A stretch of 64,000 bases of DNA from Apostichopus japonicus (lineage: Eukaryota > Echinodermata > Holothuroidea > Aspidochirotida > Stichopodidae), in contig NC_092576.1 in the NCBI RefSeq assembly GCF_037975245.1, positions 29,180,611-29,244,610 of the forward strand, read 5' to 3'. A program made the position numbers and the translations under genes. Below are positions 21,300-34,202 of this stretch, in pieces. The notes under the pieces are model-generated. The model saw nothing but the letters and a program-made list of their open reading frames with translations. It was not told the DNA's origin and did not search any database. Within the stretch, counting starts at the first letter, position 1. Each line of letters opens with the position of its first letter.

Positions 21300-24200
21300 A
21301 TGGGTCCTGCATGTATGTTCTTACTTCTTTCAACGATCCTATTGCCAATCGGTAAGTTGCGCTACCAAAACTAACAAAATTTAATCTTATTTTACCTGGT
21401 TACTGTGTATAAATCAAGACGGTTGGCACTGTTTGAAAACAAAAAGAAACTGCATAACAATGTTATGTGTTTTATTATTCCTTTCACTTAGTAATAGCAA
21501 AAAATACGCAAGAGGTTGCTCTCATCAACATATAAGTATTGATTTAGTCGTCAATCATAACAAGAAGCCCTTTATATGTGTGTACTTTAATACTTCTTCC
21601 CATCGAAGGTGCTCTTTTACAATCACATGTATGAATCTCAATACATGACATCCTTTTTTCAGCTTATAAGTGGTTATTTTCTTGTATCATGCAAATTGAT
21701 AGTCAACACTCATGAATCGCAATCTCCTTCAACACTCTTTGATGGCACTTCTTTGCTCTTTTTACTATTCTTACACTAGCTGTTGAGTATCCCTTTAGTT
21801 TGGCTCCTATTTATTCAGGACTTGGACTTGGAATATGAAGACTGGGCGTTAAGTCCTGCATGTTTCCTCATGCTTCATACTATCCGATCTTTTCCTCCGA
21901 TACATACCATTGGATGTATCAACTTCATAAGACTTGGGATTATGTTTTTAAGCAATTTTTGGTTCCGACTTTCCTTCTTGGCTTCTAAGCCAAACTACAT
22001 CCCATACAACTTGCAGTGTATTGCTACTTTGACGACGACCTCGAACATAACTACATTAGACTTGTGCACGATGTGTCTGCCCCAATTATGTTAATGTTTT
22101 CACAATCAAATGTATGAATCTCAATACATGACATATATGAGTTGGGAAAATCTCATTTTCCACGTCTTTTTCAACATGCACAGGAATCAACGCTGAACAA
22201 TTCTGTCGTCCGCAAGAAGCGCTTCAACTTGGAACAATTGGTGTTCTCGACTGTTCATTTCCAAAGGAATATTTCGGTATTTACTGGTATGATACTCAGG
22301 ATCTTACCAAACAACCATTCGTGTTTATCCAAGAGGGACAGAAACGTGGGCATGGTTACGAATCTGGGGAGTATGATCTATATACGAATGGTTCGTTGCT
22401 GATCAATCGTGTTAACATTGAACACGAAAGGATTTTCACGGTTGTTCTGTTTGAAACCCGTATCAGCAACCTGGTACCAAATAAAGTTGATGTCAATGTA
22501 TTAGGTAAATCAATCATTCTTTTTAGTGCTATTTCGTTGTGTTTGATTTGCAACATTATTAACTGAAATGCTGCCCAATGCAATGATATAAGCATCCTCT
22601 TTTGACTTATATTATAATGCAAATATATGAAAATATAAGATATCACAGCCTGTGATCCTCCAGAGAACATATTTTTTTGGTGGACAGAGCTACTTTAAGT
22701 CATTCCCTCGTACAATTCAATATAGGTTTAAACCCAGCATTGAGCCATTGATGTCATGTTTATCGCTTGCAAGATTGTCAGAGGTTTGATTCGATGATGC
22801 AATAACTCTATAATGAGATAAAATCAAATTAGAGACTTTCAAGAGTCTGCTACAGCTCTTACACCAATTAGAATTTCAAGGCCTTCCTTTTGTATTTTTA
22901 ATTAATATGGAATATGGTATTGTTTGGTACCACAGTCAACGACATACCGAGACTTTTCATAAAAGTCTTCTGTCAGAACTCTTTTATAACTTACACTATT
23001 TAACATATTATGAATAACAGTGATATGTAATGTTGTATATTAAACATTTTGGTAGTTCTTAACCTACGAGTTTTGTATTTACAAGCAATCGACTACGTAC
23101 ATCAGATCAAATTGTTGTTCGTGCCGTGTCGTTGTTTCAACAGTTGCTAGACTTCAGGACTCATTGAGAAGATGATGATTCTAACTTTCATCGGGCAGAC
23201 CAGAACTTGAATAATTATTCACTTTCTAATCAATAACATATGGAGGGATTATAGATGGAGAGAAAGTTTTCTCTACCTCTAAGGGATCATGCTCTTAGTC
23301 AAATGCTGAATAAATAGTTAACAGTCATGGTAAAAAGAAATATTTGTTGAACGGTACATGGCTTTTTTCACACATTTTATGCTTATTTAATATATCACAC
23401 TTTGCTGTTCACATATCCTTCCTTTCAGCACGCCCACACATACCATTCCCAGTCGTAGACAAATGTGTCAATAAGCAACATTGTTATCAGCAAGTAGGGT
23501 GGAACGATACGATGGAATGTACTGTGGCTGACGTCAGACCACCTGTTCAATTATCATGGGTCAAAAGGACGTCTGATGGTGACTTGGACGAAAATTTTCA
23601 GCTTACGTATTTTCCCAAAGGCGGATTGAATACAACTACTGCTACACTGAAGTTTCAAAAACGTGCAAGTTTGCACTTTTATTTGTTTGTGTGTAAAGCT
23701 GAGAGCGCAATATCTATCCTAGATTATTCAGACTCGTTCCTGTTAGTCGAGGTATATATAACACCTATGAGAGAACAAAAAAACATACTCTTACAAGAAG
23801 TAATAAACGGGAGTGTGATTACACTACCATGTGATGTACAAGACGACATGATCTTCTTTGTATGGAAGAAGAAAATAAATGGAACACGTTACGATGTAAT
23901 AGCCTATGGCTTCTTCAAAACAGGGATGTCCTTTCAAGAGAACCCATACAGACTCAACCATGATGGTGCACTGGTGATTCCTCAGATTAACAACAGTCAA
24001 GAGAACTTGTATGTTTGTTACGTAAGTAACGGGATTGAGGAAAACGTCAGAAGTTACAATTTAACAATCGGTAAGCTGAGATAACTTTTATATAATTCTT
24101 CACAAGATTTAGCTTTGTTATATAATCTACCACTTTTGTATATCATAGGCATTCATAGGCAAAACTATTGCAAATATACTCTAACGTGACAAAGGCATAC

Positions 24201-27200
24201 AACATAGTATCATGCATGGTCGAAATGTACGTTGTCAATTAGATATTTAGCTGACTTCTAATTCTGTTAACATTTTACACTCATGAATCTTCCTGCATTT
24301 CCATCAGAACCGAGTGCTTCTCACTATGACATAACCGTAATATTTAACCTTGCAATTACTTTCTATCACAGAGAACGTCATTGAAGAAGTCGATCAGAAC
24401 AACACATCATCTGGTGCGATAGTCATTACGCTATGCCTTGTCTTGCTTTGTGTTATAGTAGGAATGGTCTTGGTTTTTATAGGTATTGTATTTGATTTCT
24501 CATTCCAACTGGGTGTAATAAATACATATGTCTCGTTAAGTGAAACTTGCATAGGCGTCACATCAATGTAATCTTAATTGTATTCAAGTAAGATATCTGT
24601 GTAATTTCGTCAGAGAATGCTCAATTAGTTTTGAATCGTGTCTTGCATAGTACCGCTTTGTACATATTGTCTACTGATTTTGGCAGCAAACAACACAAGT
24701 CTTTTTTAACTTGAATTCTTTTTCTCCGTTCAAGTATTTCGAAAGAGGAGAAATATAAATAAAAGCAATGACCAAACAGGTAAGGGATTTATCTAATTCA
24801 ATAATAAGACTATACAAATAATATGTAACAAATATTATACAAATGAGTGACTGTATAATAATTATGAAAACTAATGCTGTAACCTTCCATCGTTGACACA
24901 AATGAAATAAGTACCATTTTGTATTAAATGCAATTAATCTGTCCTTACGTTTCGACTGTGGTATATGTAAGGTGACAAATGTTTTGTATTTTTTTTTGGG
25001 GGGGGGGTGTAACATGTTCAGTGATTAAGTCAACCATCTTTTGAATAGCAAACGGTTGTGAAAAAAATTGGTAACACTATTCGATTACAATTGTACTATA
25101 CGTTATTTTTTCATAATACATTAATTTTTACTCCTTTCAGAAAATACATTGCCGCCTAATATAATGAGAAAAGGTACTAGAATATGTAAACGGTTACATA
25201 TATTCTTATTTTTATAGTTTACTTTTCAGAAAAGTGATGCAACACATATGATGTACTGATGATTTAATCTTTATGAAAAATACATTATTGTCAGTAAAAA
25301 GTCTAGCAAATAGCTGACTTGCGTAAAGTACATTGCTTCATACTGCCTAATTAGGATAAATTGGAATATAAATAAGTTGTTTGATTGCCGTGATAAGCTT
25401 TTTGTTTCAATACCTTTATGGTAAGTTAACATAACCTTCTTTATTTGTGAAGTCGAGCTTCCAAAAATGATGCAAATTCGTACAATTTTTGCGTGGATGA
25501 GACTGATGATTAAAGACAGGTGTGTCAGCAATCCTACGTTAAATATTACTATCATTTCTATATATGAGTATATAGCTGTCTACTTTGGACGTCTATTGAA
25601 CATTTGTACTTCTATTCAAAGAGAAAAGTCAGTTTACGTTTCAGACGACCTTTGGACACTGACCGTTCCATTTCAAAGTCTACAAGGAATTATCCTTTAT
25701 CATGAGTAACATTCCCTGAAAACCTCAAGAACACATCTTCCAGAAACGGTAAAGCAATGTTGACACGCTAGTTTTTTTCAACATTAAATGTATACGAATG
25801 TGATAAACAAATGCTGGCCCCTTCCTTTTTTGGTTTAATTTGAACTGTGTCATTTTATTTGACGATTTGTTCGATGAAAGTTTCCATCGTGGGGTACCAC
25901 TAAATGTTGAAAAAGACGACCCACCCGTGTAGGATGAGTTGAAAAACAAAATTGCACTATTAAATTAAATTTCAGCCTCAAACCGGCACCTTTCACTTTA
26001 GTTACTATGGAAACATAGATTTAATAGACTTACATTCCACTACGTATATTATTAGATATTGCATGTTAATTAAATATTGCCCTTGGAATTATAACAGGAT
26101 CAAAACTTACACTTATTTGACCTCTGATATTTGAGATTTGTTTCTGAGGGTCATGTCTTGGGCCAACTCAGTTTGAAGAAAATCAGTGTAGCTGTTAAGA
26201 AGTTTTTTGACAATCTTGCAAATAAACAATAATAGTAATAATAACTGTAATAGACACATACAGACGGATGACTCTAATATACGGACTTTCGTCTATGGTT
26301 ATGGTTTCTTCTCATTTAAAGACCGAGCTTACATTCTTCCTTGATTTCAGAAATGGGTACCTCCTCTGAAAAGGAACCACTCAGTGATAGCAAACAAGAG
26401 CTTCAAACTGTATCAGGTATGGCAATTTTACAGTTTTGTCCCATCCTATGTTTTCTCTGCTGGACTATAAAATTCTGATAATCGGCTCATGATCTTTCGT
26501 TTTGTATTTTATTTGACATTTAGATTCTGTCAGGAAGGAGTATTGTTGCTAAAGGTAACCTTGAGGCATGAAATTTGTAAGCCAACATTCGTTGAAATTG
26601 AAACGGTTTGGAAAATGTTCTTCAATAAGACTAAACGTTCTTACAAATGATGAGGTTTTGAGTTTTGAAGAATAGTATGGAAATTTTTAGTAGATGACAA
26701 CAGTTGGAGATAAAGCGTTCAAAGGATGAGATTGATATATGGAAGCCAACTATTTTCCTCCTTCTTTAAGCACGATCTTACATTCCTGTTTGATTTCAGA
26801 AACCTCCTCTAAAAAGGATCCTAATAACCCGCAGAATCAAACTGAATTAAGTATGACAATTTTACAGTTTTCTTCATCCCATTTTTGCTCTGCTGGAAGA
26901 AAACGTTGTAATCATCATCTCATGATCTTTCATTTAGTATTTTATTTGTCATCAAATTCTGCGAGGAAGGAATATTGTTGCTAAAGTTAAGCGTTGGGAA
27001 TTAAATTCGTAAGCCAACATTTGTTTACAATTGAAATGGTTTCGAAGAGGTTCCCAATAAGACTATACGTTCTTACAAATAACAATGGTTTAAGTTAAGA
27101 GATAAGGCTTTCAAAAGTTTAAGATGAATGAAATGAATGAATGAAAAGTTTATGCACAACCATTACCTTGCAACACAAGATTTGCACGGTCGTGCTGAAA

Positions 27201-30200
27201 CCAAATACAAAACTGGAGAATTTAACAATTACAAAATAACATTACTTAGCATTTAACTTATTGAAACAAGTATCATGATTAACAAAAAGATAATGTTTGA
27301 GAAGTTTATAAAAGCGGTTCATAGAAAGAATACTGCGAAGATGAATGTAGGAATTCAAATAAATTTCTTTCTTCTTTAAGCACGTGCTTTCATTCTTGTT
27401 TGATTTCAGAAACTTGTACCTCCCCTGGAAAGGAACCCCTCAATAATAGAAACCCACAGACTCTTACTGAATCAGGTACGACAATTTAAAAACAATTTTA
27501 TCCGAGAGTGAGCTCAGAATCTTTAAATTTTGTGCTTTATTGTCATCTAATTTCTGCCAAGGAGAAGTATTGTTTCTGAAGTTCAGCATGAGGATGTAAA
27601 TACATATGCCAACATTTCATTTTAGATTGAAGCTGTATTCAAGAGGTTCTTCAATAAGACCACAAGTAGTAAGGTTTCAGTTTCGAGATCCATTACGAGT
27701 TAACGACATCATTCAGAGATAATACGTCAAAAGTTCGAGCTAAAAATTGGAAGCTGAAAGAGAAAAGATCAAAAGATAAATCTTAACGTTACTTTCCTGG
27801 CTATGAGCAGAAATATGTTGAGCAAAGTAAGATCAGTTACAGATAAAATGTCAAATTCAAGACATAACACATCAGAACTTCCAGATCAACCTTGATTGTT
27901 TAACGGAATACTCAAGCAAAGGTCAAAATTCAACATGATAAAGTTGGATGTCCTCCCCAACACCAACTCTGATAGGTACTTTATCGAAAGTGTTTATATT
28001 AAGAGAACAAGCCGATTCACACGGGGATTACAGTAACTACCATAAAGTTCTGGACCACATTAAAACTGGATAGTGCTGACAAATCTGATAAATCGGTGGC
28101 ATGTGCTCTATGGATTACAGTAAGAACTGAGGATATGTGTAATCCCAAAAAATCCCAGAAACTTGATTTGTTGGAATTACACATATCCTCAGTTCTTACT
28201 GTAATCATATTAGCACATGCTACCGATTTATAGCACGATCCAGTTTCTACTGTGGAACAAAACTTTAAAACTTACAGTAGTAACTGTGTTTTCTTTGTCT
28301 ATCGGGTGAGAGTGTAGAACAATTGCGCTAGTACTTATTGCTTGAATTTCACTGCGTAAGAATCTTAACACGACCAATCGATTTCTCAAGCCCAACCTAC
28401 CAACCAACTGAAAATATACAGTTAAACAAGATTTTTCTCTGACCGGACTGGAAATTATTTATAATATAACATACCGTATATTCGTAGCATGGCTAGGTCT
28501 AAACATTTCTCTTAATTACATATAACAAGGATTTGTGAGGCATCAAGAGGGGAGCTGATTTTTGTTTACAACGGCGGCATCTTGTCTTTAAGTGCTAAGA
28601 TCCGTCCCAATTAAATTTACTTACTGGTAACAATAGCCCCCCTCCCCCCTCCCACTACCAAACGACACACACACCCAAGCATTTTTAATATGTTGATCGA
28701 CACTCAAGTATAACCCGTTTATTGTAAATTCAGATTAACGCAAGATATCACATTTGTATAATAAAGTGCATCTTCTCTCGATAGATAACCTAAATCATGA
28801 AGATGAAAACCGGTCGAAAAAACAACATGAGAATCCAGAGCAAGGCGAAATCCAGGATCATCAAAACAACATCCAAATAAAGAAAGATGTTGTTGGCAGT
28901 GAAAAACCTGATCGTGAAGAAAAAATTATCTTCTTAATTCATGGCAGTAATATTGAAATAGATGCAATTGCGTTCATTTTGTTAAAATATGTTACAGGAG
29001 TCAAGAATAAGGATCATTTCAGCTGTGACGTCAAATGTCTGGATAGCAATCAAACACTGCAAAGTTGTGGAATTGAAATACAGATATGTACCCTCAAAGA
29101 TAATTTGTCTTCAGAATTACCGTTTGATATTACCTTCGTAATTATACCTGTATCAATGAGGGGTTCAGTTGGAACAAGGAGTACAGCATTTGCACCCGAT
29201 ACGACAAGCATCGGGGACATGAAAGATTCGAACGATACACCAGTCACGGTTGCTACAACAGGTTCGAGTGACGCAACCATGCAAGGGAAGATAACGTTTG
29301 CAACAGATGCAGCAAGCGAAATTGAGTTTAAAGCAATAACAGAACAACTTCACACACTTACTACATGTGAAGACACGTACAAGTTGGAATACGTTAATGC
29401 GGTAATAATATTACAAGATATCACTCAACAACTGTCACCCACTTTGGAGGATTGTTTACATCATCCTGTATTCAAAATACTTGGCAAGAATTTGCGAGAT
29501 AAAGTAATCGCCATGATAGCCTGTAACACAAAAGGGGAATTTGACGATTTCAAAACGAAAGGAAGTATTGAGTATCCTTACCATGTTTACTTTTCATTGA
29601 AAAGCAACTCGAAAGAAGTAGTTTTTTATGGAACACAAAGTGAGAGGAATTTTAAAAACTTCAAAGAAAAGGTGAAAAATGAATCTCCCGTTAGTCTTGA
29701 ACATAGTATGGAAGTTTTAAGTAAAAGGAAAGATCTAGTAGTTGCTATTTCAAAAATTGAAGAAAGCATGGCAGCAAAAACAAAAATTAGTAACGAGACT
29801 ACAGAAAACTACAAAAAACATCTGATTAATACTAGCGGTATCAAAGTTTCCATTGAATCTAAAGAATTGGCTTTAAACTGTATCAAATGTAAAAATACCT
29901 GTATCTATCCTGTTGTTTCCAAGACATGGTCCTTCTTCTCATTTAGTTGTAATGTTTGTAAATGTGACACTCGCCATCATCACGAGTGCTCATATAGGTT
30001 CAAAACTGAAGACGACATCAAAAAAGAAATGTGTGACAAAGAATTGACCTTACAACTTCAGGTCCGTACAAAGGCTGAGGAAATCGACAGTTATCTGAAC
30101 TTTCTTAACAAATTTGCATTGAAACCAACTGTTTTGTCTGTTGATGGAAATGCTCAGAATATAACAATAACAGAAAATGCAAGTGAAGGAAGCGAGTCGA

Positions 30201-30238
30201 ACGATTTTCTAACCATTTTCAATGAGAAATTTGTGTAA
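21300..30238 (+). CDS. Gene B: three-Ig-domain receptor with degenerate GTPase-like tail
   Basis: Nine GT/AG exons, all introns phase 1: 21300-21351, 22184-22504, 23429-24070, 24372-24482, 25141-25173, 26351-26416, 26800-26850, 27410-27475, 28785-30238. They total 2796 nt (931 residues). Exon 1 encodes the signal peptide. Exon 2 is a V-like Ig domain with the first Cys (LDCSF) but Val where the second is expected (FTVVLF). Exon 3 holds two Ig domains with paired cysteines (23-kb half: MECTV/FVCKA; second: LPCDV/YVCYV). Exon 4 is a membrane helix (~353-375). Exons 6-8 are duplicated spacers. The last exon encodes ~484 cytoplasmic residues: KIIFLIHGSNIEID sits where a P-loop would be but lacks GKS/T; NAVIIL and VIAMIACNTKGE resemble late G-domain strands; a charged helix and a Cys/His cluster (813-849) follow. 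The GTPase-like relation is inferred from this layout, not from a search. Confidence 0.8.
21619..22134. repeat. 33-bp direct repeats flanking ~450 bp in gene B intron 1
   Basis: A segment containing ATGTATGAATCTCAATACAT occurs at 21619-21651 and again at 22102-22134 with one visible mismatch. The two copies bracket about 450 bases of intron 1. They are longer than most target-site duplications, so this may be an insertion or a local duplication. No element type was recognised between them. Confidence 0.5.
26300..27720 (+). repeat. Threefold tandem duplication of mini-exon plus intron in gene B
   Basis: Exons 6, 7 and 8 (66, 51 and 66 nt, all phase 1-1) share the acceptor context TTGATTTCAG|AAA and encode related hydrophilic segments starting E(M/T)..S and ending near a TES/TVS. 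Their downstream introns are also alike: GTATG(G/A)CAATTTTACAGTTTT after exons 6 and 7, a more diverged version after exon 8, then a shared GCCAACATT block. Between exons 7 and 8 an extra insert of about 240 bases (27125-27360) interrupts the pattern. Because each unit keeps the frame, copy number or alternative splicing could change tail length without frameshift. Confidence 0.85.
28019..28290. repeat. Long inverted repeat (foldback/MITE-like) before gene B last exon
   Basis: A perfect 31-bp inverted repeat (28113-28143 with 28176-28206) flanks a 32-base loop. Imperfect pairing continues outward to about 28019 and 28290, giving arms of roughly 120 bases. It lies in the last intron of gene B, about 500 bases before the acceptor. 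It resembles a foldback-type MITE, but no target-site duplication was found. Its transcript would form a long hairpin. Confidence 0.85.
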
Positions 30239-30266
30239 GAGTTTCATATTTGATAGAAAGTGACTA

Positions 30267-30491
30267 ATGAAATACTTTTTGATGGGATATCAGCAACAGG
30301 AAATCCAAACACTGACGTTAATTGTACCCTGTATCGACAATTTCAAGATACCTCACTTCAAACTTAGTGTTTGTCTAAATAGTTACTTTGACCGAATGAA
30401 AAAAACTTTCAGAAATATCAAATCAATATTTGATTACATATTATTGCTCTTCGCAATAATATTTATGATTTTGGCGCTCTGTTGTCGCTGA
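30267..30491 (+). CDS. Small ORF with C-terminal hydrophobic helix (doubtful)
   Basis: An ATG 28 bases after the gene B stop opens 74 codons in a different frame and ends in a strongly hydrophobic segment (DYILLLFAIIFMILALCC) followed by Arg and a stop. It would suit a tail-anchored peptide. It lies where the gene B 3' untranslated region should be. It may be a chance frame, or the remains of an original C-terminus disconnected by a frameshift. I recognise no family. Confidence 0.25.
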   Translation: MKYFLMGYQQQEIQTLTLIVPCIDNFKIPHFKLSVCLNSYFDRMKKTFRNIKSIFDYILLLFAIIFMILALCCR

Positions 30492-33400
30492 AGATATTCA
30501 ACCAAGAGTGACAGGAAACAATTTGAGAGGTGATAAAAATCAACAATTAGACACCACTCCGCTTTTCGATGACATGAGTAAATATCGGAAATGTTAGCAC
30601 TATTGTTCACGGAGAGCACTTTCTACTTGTACACCTTATTCTGCATTTGCCTATGTGATAAAACTTTCTCAATGAAATTACTCATTTGCATAGCTTTTAA
30701 AATTAATGGTTGTTTCCTGTTATGAATGGTGGCAATTTATATGGAATGTCTTAATGATAATTATATTAACTTAATATTGTTGACTATTGTAAGAATACAG
30801 AAACAACTGTAGCAATTTGCATGTGCATGTATTTAATTTATCGTGTAACTACATTTTGTGATTAAGTTCAAATAGCGGTATAACTTATCTACGCAACCCG
30901 TGTGTTTGTAATATATATGTTGTACTTCTTGAGTCTTTTTATATCTCGTGTCGCTTTGAATTCATTCTTGTAATTTGTATTTCCGACTTACCTGTGATGC
31001 GTGCACAGAGGAACCCAAAACGTCATGGTCAAAAAGGCACTAAATACAAAAGCCTACCCTCACAGAAAAACAATAATATCAACCAGGATTAACCCACAAC
31101 GCCAACCCGTCAACACTCTAACCACACACCGAACCAAACATGAAACCTCTACAGACGTACAAACGATCGACTTGCCCGAAGGTCCACCAGTCCCCACCCC
31201 ACCCCAAAAACTGGAAGATACAGGCCCGTAAAAGCGTTAAAAATCCCCCTCAATATGAATTCCCAGGTCGCTTAGCGCCGTTGCAAGACCATCTCTCACG
31301 TATCAACCCTCCCACGAAAAATAATGTTACATATAACATATTACGTTATGCACGTTTCTTAATAAAAAACAATATCTGTGATGCGTAGCAAGAATCAGTT
31401 AATGATTGATTGAAGACTTATTTTGCAACTATTAGTAATTGTTTCCCTATCAAGGTTGCTTTGCATAAGGACACGATGTTTAGATTTCCACATTTTACCT
31501 ATTAATGGATTCAATTTAGTGTTGGTGGTGATGGAAATTTTTATAGTGGTTGTGTGATGTTGAATCTCGTTATATTTCACTTACTTGCTATTTCCGTACG
31601 CCAATTGTTCCTGCAAAAGACTGCCATGATTTCAAAAACAAAATTCTTGAGAGTGGAACATTTTTCCAAGGATTAAAACTTTGTAATGTTGATTTGCTTT
31701 GGCACTTTTAACTCTATAATGATGCAGTTGTTAAAGTATCATCGCTAAATTATATTTTCTGCTTACATAATGTAACCTGCATTTGTTACAATTGTCGTGC
31801 AGACATGTATGGTACCATAACCTAACCTGCATCCATACAAGGTATTGTCGACGTTTGCGAAACCCTTTAAAAGTTCTTTATTCTGCTAGAGAGATATCGT
31901 TCCAAATCGTTGAGCCCATTTCCTTCTAAGTTCAATTACAAACAGCAACTTTTTTCGAGAAACTCATGGAACCCTTTTCTTAACAATTCTGCAGTCCGTA
32001 TGTTGAAATTGTATTGTGCCACGCTTGAGTGTTAAACAGAAACAAATTTAAGACAAGATCAAATAAATTTATTGAAACTTAAACATGGTATTTTGAGACG
32101 TATGAAAATAAACAAATCTTTTGTAACTACCGTTAGCTCTCCAGACTCGCCTGCCTAGTTAAGGATAATTGCTTCAAGTTACCCTCAATGTCTACTACCA
32201 AGCCAATTGTACAATAAAGTTACTTTCAAATAATGCATTAACATTAAGTCGGTATTTAAATTGACCTTTACTAGTTTAAATGAACGCATGCTATTCTATA
32301 ACTGTATGCGTTACTTTGTATCGCGTCATCCAGTTTAATAATGACTTATACCATTTAAATTGCCATTGCACCGATTTAATCGAAACAAACTTAAAAATCG
32401 ATATATGATCATTTAGTCGTACTCACATCAGTTTGAAAGCGGTTTATATCTATGTCTTTACCGATATAAACCGGTATATGTCGATTCCCCGTGATCCGAT
32501 ACTGACTGCCCTCCTACTGCAATAAAGGAAGCCACGTGACTTCCCTTTAGCATTTCAATGTTTCTCCATATCTAACTCTCATTGAGAGCCACAATTTTAC
32601 GAAATAATTTCCTACCTTAGCTATGATATCATTACACAATGAGGAATCCTTTTAAACAGATTTCGGCGAATGCTTACTACACCGTCAAGAGTGTCCGTGG
32701 TAAGTTTCTCCCACAACAAGAGAAGTTTCAAATACGAGAAGGAACTATGTTGAGCGAAAATTCCGCCAATTTGTCATAAGGCTAACAGAAATTAAAAGAT
32801 CACACTAAAAGACAAATAAGGTTGACGTAGAGTTTATCATGAACTTAATAAATTGATATCTGTCCAATTCAAATTGTAAACCATATTACTATCGCCTAAT
32901 CATGGTCTTAAGTAGTAGGTAACATGAATTATGATAAAACAACTTCCTTAAAGTGCTGAACGCATAACGTTTAAAAGCCAAATTTGATTTTTTTTTACCA
33001 CCATCAATATTTGACATAATTGATGCAAAGTTTTGCGGCGGGATGCTCTCACCGCTGCTAGTGTGTTACTTCCTATCTTTAAGTAGAGAACTATGTCAAA
33101 GAAAATTCTAAAACAATTACAATTTTTAATAGGATCTAAAGATGAACATGGTACACGGAAAATGATGAGTCATAGGCTGCTCTAAGCGTGAAGGATAAGC
33201 GCGCTCGGTAACTTTTTTCCCTGTCAAACTAGTAACTCAATTCTGAATGTAATTGTTTAAATGAAACTGATGCTTTCCAATATATTAATGTATATCAAGT
33301 AGCGTAAACCATATATTGTTTGGTTTGAGCTATGAGAGGAAACATAACCCAATCAATCCATGTAGCAAACGACCCATTAAATGGAAATATTCCGGTACAC

Positions 33401-34202
33401 TTGACGTTTTCTTGCTTAAATAATTGTGGAAAAATGTCTGGTACCTAGTACAGGCACATAATATGACCACAATAGTAGAATTACAGGTATCAAAATACAT
33501 TTTAACACCGCTCAGGTCCCTGTGCGAATGCCGATGGAGTTCTTTTGTTGTTACATTCTTCCTATTATTTGTTTTGTTTGGAAAAATAATTTTACTTCGA
33601 CGGTTGTAATTGCACAAGCTTTGCCTAGGGACAGACATACTTTCAAGGTTCACTTCACCATGTTCACTAAGGTATTGGAATGTCTGTCAATATTGTTAAG
33701 GTGTCAAATGCAATGTACTCATATTCTTCTAAGCAATATACCCCCCTCCATCTTCTACACACATCAAACGTAACGAACATTGCCAAATAGAATATGGTGC
33801 ACACTTTAAAGCATTTCACACCAACGTGAGCATTTTTCTCTTCATTGTGTTACCATTTTTGGAGAGGTCAAGTATATTTTTTCAACTGTATCGACTATTT
33901 CTCTTCATTTGAGAAAGTTCCCGTTCCCTTACATCTCAGCCGTCACACATTATTTCGTTGCTAGTAAAGAGGATTCCGTCTACTCAAAATGTATTAAAGC
34001 TGATATAAAGTAATTCTGTTTACCGCCATCACAAACTTAAATCATGACGCTATTGTGCCAATAAATCAGGTCATTAGCATAACTAAATCATTTGATTTCA
34101 GCTGTTGGAATCTTTCACAGTTAATGTTAACATCGTTAACATATGAGAGGCTGCTCATTGTGTTCTCCAAATTAATACGCGTATATGCGTTAAAAAGCCG
34201 TG
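30492..34202. other. Gene-poor stretch between gene B and copy C
   Basis: No gene is supported. Two overlapping short frames at 31001-31388 (one rich in Pro, Thr and Lys) have no recognisable domain. The right part, from 31304, belongs to the segmental duplication shared with 54293-58790; conservation there includes non-coding DNA, so it marks duplication rather than constraint. Confidence 0.4.

Noticed and set aside
24671-25015. 114-codon minus-strand ORF in gene B intron 4
   Set aside because: AT-rich hydrophobic reading of intron DNA next to a G homopolymer; no domain.
28017-28208. Minus-strand ORF over the 28.1-kb inverted repeat
   Set aside because: The reading crosses both arms of the foldback and is explained by that structure.
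31001-31388. Two overlapping Lys/Pro-rich ORFs after gene B
   Set aside because: No recognisable domain; the second runs into the segmental duplication, whose other copy lacks the frame.
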